Below, in pieces: positions 43,801 to 56,640 of a stretch of 64,000 nt of DNA (its first letter is position 1; the number at the start of each line of letters is the position of its first letter). The notes under the pieces are model-generated. The model was not told the DNA's origin. It was given only the letters and a program-made list of their open reading frames with translations, and made no database searches. Where the stretch lies: positions 2,434,001-2,498,000 of the forward strand of contig JAJKFH010000209.1 of assembly GCA_023333565.1 (NCBI GenBank), in the 5' to 3' direction. This DNA comes from Puffinus mauretanicus. Taxonomy: Eukaryota > Chordata > Aves > Procellariiformes > Procellariidae. The translations under genes and the position numbers were made by a program.

Positions 43801-46800
43801 CATCAGAGCAGTGGAAATGGTGACTTACACTGATACAGCCATCTGAACGCAGGTCTTCTCACGTTCAACAGTCAAGTGTCTGGTAAACTTTTTGAATGCT
43901 GCTGTCCATAATTCAAAGTCCCAATGATCTTAAGAGGCTTTTTATATTACGAGCTGCTACACTCCCACTTCTATTCCTTGTCAATGAACATGAACTATGT
44001 GGTCAGTAAGGTGCAGAGAGGAAGCCATGGATTGTCTTGAACAGAGAGGCAAAGAACAAGTACAATGAATTGTCTGGAAGCCCAGCATTGGTCCAGGTCC
44101 AAGCCCAACACAGAGACGGAGCCCAAAATCTCACTCAGATGCCTGAACTTTTATTACTGCACAAGACAGGAAACTCAGCTGAACGTTTGATACTCACACT
44201 AATCTCTCTCAAATTCCTGAACAATAACCTTGAATTCAAAGTAATGTTTACTGTACTTAAATTTCGAGTGAGCATCTCTGGCCACTACCTTCCCAGCCAA
44301 TGAAGACAGGTGTGAGTGAAAATGTGGGGATCTTGTCTTTCCCCCAGCTCATTCACATGCTTCCAAATCATCTTCCATCTCCTCTCTGATAAGCTGCTTT
44401 TCTGATTCTCCACTATCTAAAAAAAAAAAAACCACAAAACCAAAAAACCCCAGTTTCCTGAAAATGGATCATAAGGTTCCTCAAACTCACTAAAATCCTC
44501 TTTTAAAACAACTGAATAATTTCCAGCTCGTGGCCTCCTCTATCCTCAAACCCCAAAAGGCACCTTTATTATTGCCGAAAGCATAGGCTGAATGCAAGTG
44601 CTTGGGGATGGCAGCATTTTCACTTCAGTGATATAGTACGCGATAATTTGTTGATCTTTTTAAAGCATGTGATTCAATCCATTAATGAAACATATTTAAA
44701 CCATATGAAGTGTATTATGCAGTATTTGTATGACAAAACTAATTTACTGTAATGCCATCATGTAGAAAAGTAGAGGAGTAAATCATACGATAGGTGCACA
44801 GAAAACATACTCATTGATTATGTTACATGAATGAATGTGTGGTATGAAATGTGATACACACATATAAGCAACTAAGGGAAAAGACATCTAAAATAGCTTA
44901 CAGAAATTAAATTACATTATTTCCCAGCTAATATATGTGGGTTTGAATTAGGACAGGGTTTTTTTTTTTCCTGCTACAAACTCAGTCACAGATACGTAAA
45001 CTTGCCCCGTGTGTGTATCAGAAACCCACCTTTTTTGGTCAGGCACAGATTTGAGTAGTGGATTGTGCCACGCAGATTTCAGCTTATGCTCTGCCTATCT
45101 TGCCATGTGATAGAAGAAGAACGTATAATGGCGGTATTTATTTAGGGGATGGGAAGCAGCGGCAACATCCACACTGTAAAACGTTACGGTGCTCTAAGGA
45201 GCTTGCCATGGCCACGGAGGGACCGCTCTGATCTCCCAGTGCAGACACGCGGTGATGAGCCACCACTGGAGAGGCAGAGGAGGGGAGGAAGCCAGAGAGG
45301 TCGCTTGGCAGAAGCCTATAAAAACTCACTGGAGGTAGCCACACTCAGTCCCGTGGCTTATAGCCGTAGAAACCTGTGAACGTTCATGTATTTAAAGGCA
45401 GTATTTTACAGGATGCTTTACACTTTGCCAGCACCGCACAGAGGAAGAAATTGAATGTGGCAAGAAAGGAAAATGCTCCTCATACTATTTCACCAGCCCT
45501 TCTCAGAAGGCTGTAAAAGATATTGGCTGCATATTTTCCCAGCTTGTCTCCTGCCACTTAGGGATTCCTCTTGAAAGATATTCCCTTAAGGATTCTGTCT
45601 GGAATAGTTTAATATCCTTCATTAAATACTTCCTCTGCTTACCCTTCCCTATCCCTTTATTTCAATATTCCCAGGAGAAGTTTTACAAGATGCTGATCTT
45701 GCACAGTAGGGAAAAAAAATACTCAGCACCCAAGGCCTTAAATGGAGTGTTTGCTTCAAGACTTTAATTAAGGTTTAAATATATGTTTTTAAGTGGGGAA
45801 ATAAAAGGACTAGGAACAATTATCTGTTCTTTGTTTTTTCAGTTCACCTGTGACCTCAAGGAGCAAATTTCTGCAATATCTTTCTACACCTCTGCAAAAT
45901 TTCTGATGAATGTTTGAACCATAGGGAAAAAAAGAGTGGTGAGGGTGTATTTTGTGAGCTTATGTCCAGAGGCCAACAAAACACCAACAGAAGCAGGAAA
46001 TCCTATGGTGTCGACTGTGGTAAGTTAGGATGGTATACCTGGGAAAGCATCCCTCCAGAAGTGTCTTATTATTGCGGACTTTCCTGAAGCATCCACTGCT
46101 GCCACAAGGAGGATGGTAAGTAACTGGACTTCTGCTCCAATCTAGTATGGCCATCCTTCTGGGAATGGCAAAGAAGTACTGAAAGACATGCAGCTGGATG
46201 CAATCCAGGCAATGAAACACAAGACAGAGCTACTGGAAACAATAGTAGGGAACAGCTGGCAACCACAGGAAATACAGCCCCTGAGCTACAGAGCTGAAGG
46301 CATGCAAGCCATTGCCACCGGCCCATAGGTACGTACATCACACTCCATCAAGTCGCTTCTTCCTCCTATGGAGCTCTCAGTTGACTTCATCATCCCACAA
46401 CAATACCTTGTTAATAAAGTTCAAGTGTTTTGTGAATCAATGTCCTTTTATTGCAAGTGATAACCATAACAATAGACAGGAGAGGAACAATAGAGACAGT
46501 AGAGATAAGCACCAGGGTGCAGCCTTACAACCACAAGGAAATACTATACCACTATCACCTACTCTCAAAATAAGTTAGTACTGCATTCTCCATCCCCGCC
46601 CAAAATGGCAGTACACCCACATGCTAACAGTGAACTTCACAAGTTTTATGTACCAAAAACCAAATAGGAGAGGTAGTCTAGTATAGTTTTCTTGTTGAGC
46701 TTAAACCATAGTATGAGACACTTCCACTTGCCTGTCGCTTTCCACAGACCCACTCCACACCCTCAGTGACTACCTGCCACTTCTTGCCTCCTTTAGCAGG

Positions 46801-48789
46801 AAGAGAGCACTGCATTTCATCAGCCTGGAAAAGAAAAGACAGGCTGGGACAGCTACTATCTTGATTAACATCATGAATATCAGCTAGGTGATTGGGGAAG
46901 GGAGAAGTCCTCACTAACAGCTTTGCCAAATGTCTCCTGAATTGCCCGAATGCTCCTCTCCAGTCCAGGCTGATGGCACTGAGGTGTTCCCAGTGACCTG
47001 CTACAACGTGGGAGTTATTAGCTCCCAGTTATCTCCCTGGCAGGTGGGTAAGGATGACAGAAAATAGCACCCACGATTAATTAGGAACTTGGAATGAGTG
47101 CATATGGGGTCTATAGTCTCCTTGTATGTTTTCTCACTGAAAATCCACAGCTCCGAGGACATGATGCGCCCTGAGGTTTTAGTTTCATTGCTGGCCCATA
47201 TAACACCCAGATTCACCAAATTGTACCTCTGCCCTGCAAACACAGCACTCACAAGCAGTTACGCTCAATTCCTCTCACACATGTTCCCCACCCTTGGGCA
47301 TGGGCACTTCCAGCGTCCTTCCCATTGCAGCCAGGTATATCCTGACCTAACAATGGGAAAGGGCTTAGTTACTCAGTTCTCATCCATGCAGGTGATGATA
47401 GGCTCAGGAATGAGACAACCAAATAAATTAATAGATTAAACAAAGCAAAAGTCAGAGTTTGAACCTCAGCTCCCACTATTATGATGAGGGCTGGTACACT
47501 GCCAGGGCCCCAAGAGCATTCCTGCTCCCGGAGGTCTGGCTGCGGGGTTCAGGGTCCCTTTGGTGGCTGTGGAGAGAGGCTGCCCCGCAGCGCTGCCGGG
47601 AGCCTCAGCAAGGGCTGACCCCCTTTCCCCTGGGAGGTGCTTTGAGCCAAGCAGTTACCATTTGCCTCCCACCTGCGTTTGACCATCCCAGGGCTATGTC
47701 TGACCCTGGTTCCTGTCACTGGGCCTGATCCTGGCCCCCATCCGCAGGCTGACATCTCAGCCTGGCCATACCCCTGTCCCCAGTGCTTGCCAGCCTGCCC
47801 TGGACCCCGCTGGGGGCGGTGGGATGGTTCTGTCTGGGGGGCCCTGCCCCGCCTGCTCCGGGGAAGCCCCGGCTGCTCGCAGCACCCTGACGCACAGCAC
47901 GCTCACGCTGCTGACGTTTCTGAAGAGGCACAGCTGCAGCAGGTAAGATTGAGGACATTGGTTACCCACGTACGATGCACTTCCCACCGCCATGCAGAGA
48001 GAAGAGCTGGGACATGACAAGGGGGCTCAGAGTCAGCCACCCCACCAATAACATTTTTTGGATTAGCAAAATTAACCTCCTTGTGCCTCAGCAGTTTGCA
48101 TTTTTAGCTAACTTCTGGGTAGATTCGGAAAGACAGAAGCATTAGTATGTGGCTTATGCTAATACAGGTATATCTGATGCCACCACACGCAACAGCAGAC
48201 AGACCATGACTGGCATAGTACAGCCTGCTGTCCATATTTCAAAAGAAAATGTAAAAAAAATTGAAAGGTTCCTAAAGAGAATGATAGGAATGGCAGAAAT
48301 CTTGCTTTACAGGGAGCCTGAGGAGACTGCATTACTTCATGGGGAGAAAAGTCTTTAATTTGGTATACAAACATACAAAACAATCCAATGGCTAGAAGCC
48401 AAAGCTTCAATTTCAGATTAGAAATAAGGGGCACAGCAAGGGGAATAACTTACCAAATGCAGAAACAAATTTTCCACCATCTGAAGTACATAAATGAGCG
48501 TTAGAAACTTTCCAATGTCCTCTGTCTTGACCCAAGCTAGGGACTAAACTATGAAGCGCCACTGTGAAAGTTCAATGGTTTCTGCTACACCCGCAGGCAG
48601 AGAAGATACTTCCAATGGGCTGCTCCAGATGCCAATCTAAGATACCAAATAATTTTTTTTTTCCCAGGAGTTTGACAAGAAAAGGTTATTTTATTCTTTT
48701 ATAAGAGTAAACATCTTTTACCAAATTGGGGTAAAGATGTTGGGAAGTACAATGCCCTTGATCCTAGTTTAAGGAAGAAAACAGAAGAG
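34861..48789. other. Upstream intergenic region, no gene recognised
   Basis: Mostly AT-rich, especially 38.5-44.9 kb. Open frames are short and in no frame look like a known protein. A cluster of frames between 45.96 and 47.44 kb and a GC-richer patch at about 47.47-47.95 kb stand out from the surroundings but gave no recognisable domain, LTR or inverted repeats. Regulatory elements are likely in a flank of this size but cannot be identified by eye. Confidence 0.6.
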
Positions 48790-49336
48790 AAAGGCAACGG
48801 GAGGTGATCCTTCCCCTCTACCCAGCACTGATGAGGCCTTACCTGGAGTCTTGCGTCCAGTTTTGGGCTCCCCAGTACAAGAGAGACATGGACATACTAG
48901 AGACAGTCAACAAAGGGCCAGGAAGGTGATGAACTGGAGCATCTCTCCTATGAGGAAAGGCTGAGAGAGCTGGGGCTGTTTAGCTTGAAGAAGAGAAGGC
49001 TCAAGGGGATCTCATCAACGTATACAAATACCTGAAGGGAGGGTGCAAAGAGGATAGAGCCAGGTTCTTTTCAGTGGTGCCCAGTGCCAGGTGGGCACAA
49101 ACTGAAACACAGGCGGGTCCATCTGAACATCAGAAAACACTTTTTTACTGTGAGGGTGACTGAGCACTGGCACAGGTTGTCCAGAGAGGTTGTGGAGTCT
49201 CCCTCCTTGGAGATATTCAGAACACGTCTGGACATGGTCCTGGGCAACCTGCTCTAGGTGGCCCTGCTTGAGCAGGGGGTTGGACCAGATGACCTCCAGA
49301 GGTCCCTTCCAACCTCAACCATTCTGTGGTTCTGTA
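48790..49336 (+). mobile_element. CR1 LINE 3' fragment
   Basis: The plus strand carries the 3' end of avian CR1. Its C-terminal ORF2 is still legible, with [34 protein letters not shown], and KHRRVHLNIRKHFFTVRVTE followed by HWHRL. It ends in the typical 3' tail GACCTCCAGAGGTCCCTTCC and then ATTCTGTGGTTCTGTA. Frameshifts are present. This is a 5'-truncated insertion of about 545 bp, the usual form of CR1. Confidence 0.95.
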
Positions 49337-52300
49337 ACTCTAAGAACAGACAAGACTGAGTGGGTCATGAAGCGGTGGAACAAACTTGTGGTAGCCACCA
49401 GCATTGCTTGCATATATTTTTGAAAATTATATTGCATGACTATTTTTTTCTTGTATCACAGATGTTTTTTTCCCTCTGGTCTGTGGAGCTAGATTTTGCT
49501 CTGGGTTTTATCAGTAGTGATCTGAAGCCAGATCACTCCAAAGAACCTGTGATCTGGTGTCCTTCCACTAATCAAAGATCCACCTTTTGATACGGTAGCA
49601 TTTAGCCCTGGGGACAGAATGAAATGGAGCCTATGTGAAATGTCCAGGCAGTTTCTGCCAAATCTCTTTCCAGGCGAAAAGTACTAACACCTTGAAATGG
49701 ATGAAAACATTTAACGTAAAACGTCGGACACTGTTCTAACACTAAAAGGGTTAAGCCTTCTATTCTGTTAAATTAACAAAAGCGCTGTTACTATTTCCTC
49801 CTTGCTTGCCAGTGTGGTTTCCTCTGCAGTAACATCTCTGACACCACAGAATTTTTCAAGACCTAATTAGTGATGTTAGAAGAGGATGTTAGTTCACCAG
49901 GCAGTTTGGGGAATAATATAATTTTTTTATATATATATGTATGTATATGTTTGTTAAGCATCTTGAATCTTCCTCACGTCCCCATGAATCTTGTGTGGTA
50001 GCAGCCCTGGAATGCAAAAATCATCTAGGGAATTGCTCATTGCTAAGTTTAGCACTAAATTGCTAATGGCTTCAGTATGTTGTATTGTTTAGATGTGAGG
50101 TTAAATTCAGAGATCAGACTCAGTTTCTTTTCTGGAAAACCAGCCTAAATACAGTTAGGGTGTGCAAGTTCCATTTTTGACTGTGCTGCACTGGACCCTG
50201 GAGGCAGGACCTTGGAAAGTGCAGAACAAATTGTTTAGCAGAGTAGTAGCTTGGGTAAGAAAGAAAAAGGCATTAACTCAGTTTTTCATTTCTAATTCTC
50301 CAATCACTAAAAAATTATCTGACACCAGAAGAAGGAGCAGTGTTAAAAAGGACCACTGGCTTTAAAGAAAAGTACATTCACTGAATTCTTCAGAAGAACA
50401 GAGCTTACGTGTAAATTTAATTCCCACATCTTCAAAGGAGCCAGCTTATATAAACTGGCTTATACAAATCAAAAGGTGCAAAGGATCTAGATCACTGTAG
50501 TTCCCTAAAATCAGTATGTCCCACTTCAATTTAGTTTTATAAATTGTTATATCTAGAATTTACTTTCCAACCCATGTAAATGGCTCTCTGCCTTTGTTCA
50601 ACCCTTTTTAATCTCCTAACCTATTTTCAATGGATAAGAAATTTCCTTTTGGTCATATTCTCACATCACTGAAGTGACTGATGAGTTTGGCCAGAATTCT
50701 GTGCCTTTATAATACAAGAGCTGAAATCTGCTGTTAATGGCTACAGCTATGTCTAGAAAGGCATAAAGTGAAGTAAAACCAGAGTTGTGCAATCTGCTAG
50801 ACTTTAAAAAAAAAAAAAAGTAATTACTGTCACTAGAAATAGCTGGCCACCACTGGGAAACAGAACGTAAAAATAATTATTTTTAGCTGTATGTATGCAA
50901 CCAGGGCAAAAGACAGTTAAACCAATAATAAAGAAAAAAGATTACTCAAATACAGTCTTCTATGACCTGTGCCAGATTCCAATAGTGAAATAAGTTTATC
51001 AACAAATATTGTAAAATCAGCAAAAGATATAAACCCGTATCTCCATCTGCTTTCTTTTACCCAACCTTGGTAAACTCACCAGAATAGTCAAATATGATGA
51101 TGTGAAGATAACCTAGGATTTAAAGAAAGTGGTTCCCAAAATACAGCAGCACCAATTACTCCACACCTTTGCCAGACCAGCTGGTATTTTAGATGTCTTC
51201 TCTTGGGTAATCTGAGAAGGTTCAGTAAACCTATAGTACAGAATATTGTTTTCTGATCTCTCTTGCAAGGCCTCGCGATGCCTTACATGTACTTAGCATA
51301 ACCTTTGAATATGCTAATGAACACTGGTGCAAGGGGGTGCACTTTTAAAAATAGCATTGTGTCCTCTGAACTCCAGACAGATTCCTACCCATGACATCCT
51401 CCTCCCTCCTGCTGGCTGCTACCCGGCAATAGTCTCCTCTGGACAAAAAACAGCCAATAGTGTCAGCCAAACCACTTAAATACTGAAGCCACTGAGGTAA
51501 TGCAGCTCTTGCATTCTTGCTTTATCCCAGCTCCTTAGAGGAGGAGGGAGGGAGCGACTGCATCCTCTGGTTTGAGATGACTGCGGCGCAGCGCTCCAGT
51601 GCACGCAGCACCCGGCCTCCCGCTGCTGCTGCTCACAGCTGGCAGCAACCTGTTCACAGGCCTTTCAAAGGCGCACGCCCTAAACGTTTTGTAATATGAA
51701 AATTTAGGCACACTTTGTGATTCCCATAGGTTATTTGTGATTTTGCTTTTGCGAGTCATCCAACATTATTTTGGGCAATGGAAAGCGTGCTCCTTACGTG
51801 CCTGCTCCATCACTATCCTCCGCTCCTGACATAGCCCCTGCAGTCAATGGCAGCTCCCGCAGGTCCCAGGGCTGGGATCCAGATCAACGCCTCATCCAGC
51901 TGGACTGGGCAGTAAACGGAGAAGGGATTTTACTCCTATATCCCAAGTTCTGCACTGAGCACTCAGACAGGGTTAAGAATTGGGCTAAGAGATACCATTA
52001 ATAACTGCAGATTTTGAAAGAGTTGAAGCAAAACATCAATTGATAAAAAAACTCTTATATAACGTTTCTCCATGCCAAACAAGAGGGACTGTATGGTAGA
52101 GAGAATTTTCATGATTATTCGATAGTAGACCATAAGCTTTCCACAGCTATTTTTAAAGTCCTATGTTTTTTTAGCTGATGGTATGTTTGTTGTTAAAAGT
52201 TGTATGGCATGGATTTAATAGTATACATAGAACTGAAAAATCAGTATATATGAGAAAGACAAGTTTTCCTACCTATGCTGTTTAATTTATGTTGAGAATG

Positions 52301-55017
52301 GTTACAGATAAGTAAGGAAGATGAGAAGAAAATAATGTAGATCTTCCAATGTAAAAACACCTGCCTTATCATTTCTTTCTCTAAGAAGATTTAGATAGAC
52401 AAGGTGCAGAATGTGAACTCGTATTGACAGATAAGCAGAAGTATAATATGGCAGTGAAACTGATAACTTACGCATTTCTAAAGAGATTACCTACTGTTTA
52501 ATGCAGGATGCTTTTAACAATCAAAGAAAAATCTACGCAAGTTCATTTTGCTAAAGATACTGACATTTCCTACTAGCAAGACATACTGTATTTTGCTATT
52601 TTATGGCCACTGGTGCTATTCTATCATTCTGTACAAAAATAATCTACAGAATTGTCCATTTCTTTTTGTTGTAAGGACAAAATAAGCTTTCCATACTAAA
52701 TTAAGCTAGATTAAGATTGTATACTAAAAAAAAAAACATTCCCTTCTGATGCTATCTGAAAACAGCAGCAGCCTGCACCAACCATTATAAATTTTTTACG
52801 TTTAAAATATCATATGTATAGCAAAGGTAGCTGACAATAGTAGTTTAAATTAGTTATGTTATATACTGAAATGGGAAATCAGAAGTACATAAAGGAACAG
52901 AAAACCAAAAAAAAAAATCCATAAATTGCATTCTAATGTGACAAGAGAAGATTAGGCTTTACGATGACAAAGATCAAGCAGAATATGAATACCAGCAACT
53001 TTTTTAGTAAATGTGCCCTATGAATGTAGAGCTTTGGGCATAACACAAAAGTTGCTTTGTAATGACAAAATTTCTTTCACCCCAAGGTGAATTTGATGCT
53101 GAAATATATTTCTATGAAGAATACTGTGGTTCTTGTAAAAACTGAGATAACCATAATGACTCTTCAATTATTAGCTGAGACTTACGACAAAATATGTCTG
53201 CACCCAGCGTTGCTAATAGCACCAGGTTGATGTAGGTCTTTGTTCCTTCCACACAGCTCAAGTCACATGAGGATAACATTGACCTTATTTCAAGGAAGAA
53301 TTATTCATGTCACTTCTTTTACTTATAGAGGTTGTTCACCCAGTCATGCCTGACTGAAATAGAAAGGATGGATTTACAAATTCAGTGCCAGACACACTGA
53401 GTCGACAAAGTACTTTATTTAATCTGTAAAATTAGTTCCAGAGCTACAAGAGGCAGAGGGAGAGACAGACCCAGCATGCCCGCTGGAAGAACTCTAATAT
53501 CATTTAGGACCTCAAGCAGTCACTTGTCAACTTCTATAATCTCTTCTCCTCCACAGACTTTTTCTCTCCATCCCTAATATAGTCCATATACTTGTCTGGC
53601 CACACTGCTCCATTAGTCATTTTTTTTCTTTCCACTTCCACTATCATCTCTGCACTACTATCTCTGACACAGCCCAGCCTCTCAGCTCTCTCAGGTCCTT
53701 ATTTTTCTCCCCCAACAGAACCTCTGAACACCTGACAATCTTGAAGGTGCCTTCATAGGTTGCTCTCTGAAAAGTACACTTATTCCCCATGCCCCAGTCA
53801 CCAATCCTTCTCTTTTCTTTGAACTCCAAGGAAAGTAGACGGAAACTCTGATGTGCCAAAGTAAGTGATGAAGGAAAGCTATGTTTAAGCAGAGAATTAA
53901 ATTCAGGATATCTACAGTCTTCACAAGAGGGCATCCTTCATGTCTTCCAGGTCCCCTTCCCCTCTTCCTTAAGTCCATTCTTACTGCTACTTGGAATTTA
54001 GGCAGGGCAAGTACTTGTAAAACAAATGGTCCAAATTATAAGGAGTCCAAATCTTTTCGGTCTTAAGTGTCAAAAGAAAGATATCCCTGTCTAGCAGGTA
54101 ATGCTCCTTACACTTGGGACACAGGCCTTGTGATAACTCAGGCTGTACACTCCTATATGTTTGAATCTAGCCCTAAGAGAAGAAATTATATTACCCTACT
54201 TTCATTCTGAGTAAGAGTATCCATGCAGGAGGATAAATACTGTACAACCACTGCACTTTGGAGCATCATTCAGGTTAGTTAAACATACCTATATACAGGA
54301 GCTTTAATGGATTTTCCATGCAGGTACTAGTCCAGACAAGCCCTCTTCAGCATTAGAAGTATGCCTTATATCATAAGACACCTTATTTTGCAGATACACT
54401 TTCTGTGTTGTCCACTTTCTGTAAGGCATGCTATGGGGCATGGCACTGGGTGCCAGTCATCTTAATGTTTATTAAAGTGACTCATAAAGGTTAGCAAATG
54501 ACAAGAAATGCTTGTTATGTCATACACCATTCCTGTATGGACATAACAGTAGCCAGTGCTTCTACTCACATGTTAGCCCAATGTGGTTGCTGTTTTCTGC
54601 AAAGATACATAAGCAATAGCAGGTAATAACTACCCCATGACAAGCTTATTTTGTAAAGCCTGAGCACGCAAGCAATGAAGAAATTAGCAGTGTTGCTTTT
54701 ATAGTCCATGTTCATATTGGTACGGTAAGTAGCTAAACTGACAAAAAGGCAGTATTTAAGTATCTTTCTATTTTCTCTCTTTTATGTAAGTGCATCCGTT
54801 TCCATGTTTATTCCATTATCATTCACTAATACAGGAAATAGTTGTGAGACTGAGATTTTCTTTCAAATAGAGCTCTGCATAGTTGAGTTTATTTTAGTTT
54901 TGCTGTAGTTACGTTAACAAGAACAAGTATTTGAGCTATGAATGGTCTTGTCACAGCCATTATCTTTCTCCTGATGGCTTTTTGAGTTCAACACAAACTA
55001 TTTACATGTAGCTTTTG
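49337..55017. other. Intergenic region between CR1 copies, no gene recognised
   Basis: AT-rich sequence with a TA-rich microsatellite at about 49922-49951 and a poly-A run near 50804-50819. An isolated promoter-like patch lies at 51.45-51.68 kb. No coding sequence supported. Confidence 0.6.
49922..49951. repeat. TA/TATG-rich simple repeat
   Basis: Alternating T-run, TA and TATG units directly visible. Confidence 0.75.
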
Positions 55018-55150
55018 GAATCACAGAACTAAGGGTAGGAAAGGACCTCAGGAGGTCACCCATTGCCTCTCCCTGCTGCAAGGCAGAGCCGAACAGCTAA
55101 ACCACAGCTAAACAGATCTGAGTTCTCCCTAGCTGTTAACATCTGACCCA
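55018..55150 (-). mobile_element. CR1 LINE 3'-end fragment, old
   Basis: On the plus strand it starts GGAATCACAGAAC and continues GGTAGGAAAGGACCTCAGGAGGTC, the reverse complement of a CR1 3' end. This is a short, diverged copy with no coding part recognised. The inner boundary is approximate. Confidence 0.75.
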
Positions 55151-56456
55151 TGTCCACACAATAGCCACTGGTGGCTGTTTACCTCAGCTTCAAAATCTGA
55201 TCTATTTATAGATGCTGTGACTTTTAAGAGATGATGTGGTCCATACCATGCATTGCATGTATAGCTCTTTTCATTCCATGCTCTGCCTGTCTCCTTTCAC
55301 AATGCTCTGTCTCCTCTGCAGGTCTGAAAATCTACAGGTTGCAGTAGAAAGAAGGGCATTTCCACTGTCCCTCTACCCAACACTATGATCTGCAAATAGT
55401 TTACATCAGCCTCTGTGTTCTCTGATAAATGCTCTGCTTTCACAACCCTGAACAGTTATAAATAGCAACACATGACTTGAAAAAGCCACAAAACTTCCCA
55501 AGAAACTGATTGCCCAACTGAAAACGCAGGAAAAAGGGCAAAACTGACCATAAGGTACCAGGTAAGCAAAATGTCTGAGACTTGGTTTCCTGCTTTCTTT
55601 CATTTGCACAGCACTCAGACACATGTGTCATTTCTAAAATGATGAAGTTTGCTGAGGCTGCACAGAGCTTTCCTTGAAAATCCTTCTGCACAGTGGGAAC
55701 TCCACTGGGAGAATGCGGCTTGGATAATGAAGTGGTCTCAAAGCTGGTGGTCTGTGTTCTGGCAATACATTACTTATCGATATGTTGGGTTTTTTTCCTG
55801 AGGCATTCATCATCTTCATACTGCCAGGTATCGCTAAAATTGCTATGGAAAGGCATGTATGTAATTGTAGGAACTTGTGTGCAACTACATAGAATTTATT
55901 GACAGCAAAATGTGCAGCACAGGAGCAAAATTCTACTCACTGAGCAGGAGTCTGAGTCTGAGTCTACTCACTGAGTCTGGGATTTCACCCTCGAGCCTGC
56001 CCCTCCCTTCAGAGTTACGGATGAGGTAGAAAAGTTCTACCTCAGAACTTCGCTTCAGAAGGGGAACATCAGACAATGAGCAAATTGCTCTATCACTGTT
56101 GCTGAGTGGGTCTCAGTAATAACCCCAGCTCATTGCCCCAGAACCCTTGTCCTTGTGCCTTCTCTGACAGAACAGCATTAGCAAATTCTACACTTTAAAA
56201 CCTTGTATGGTTTTGGTTTTTTTTTTCCCTCTGGGTGGGAGTTATGTGGTGCAATGTGCTTACACGATATAATCAACAGTGAACCCTAAATAGTCCCAGG
56301 GAGAAGAGCCTGACGGTTTGGAACAGATTTAGAATAACCAGAAAGGGCATAGAACTGAAATGTAATGATGTATTTCAAGTGCTCCAAATACACAGGGTCT
56401 TTTAACCTATTAGAAATTATGAGCTTCAACCCACTGTGTAGTAAGAAACAAATAAA
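55151..56456. other. Intergenic interval between two CR1 fragments
   Basis: No gene recognised. It contains a short internal repeat of GAGTCT/ACTCACTGAG units at about 55938-55979. Confidence 0.6.
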
Positions 56457-56640
56457 TCATAGAATCATAGAATCATTTAGGTTGGAAAAGATCATTGAGT
56501 CCAACCGTAAACTTAACACTGCCAAGTCCACCACTAAACCATACTAATCCTACTGCCTGCTTACAAAGAAAAGCCTCATAGCCACCTTGACAGAACTTGT
56601 ACCCAAGTGCCCTCAAACTTGTACAACCTTACTCTGTATA
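56457..56640 (-). mobile_element. CR1 LINE 3'-end fragment
   Basis: The plus strand reads TCATAGAATCATAGAATCAT, then TTAGGTTGGAAAAGATCATT and GAGTCCAACCGTAAACTTAA. This is the reverse complement of a common avian CR1 3' tail with its terminal octamer repeat. The first 110 bp are clear; the rest is diverged. Confidence 0.9.

Noticed and set aside
48149..48358. Plus-strand frame just before the CR1 copy at 48.8 kb as a possible gene
   Set aside because: Short, without a recognised domain, and no splice context supports it.
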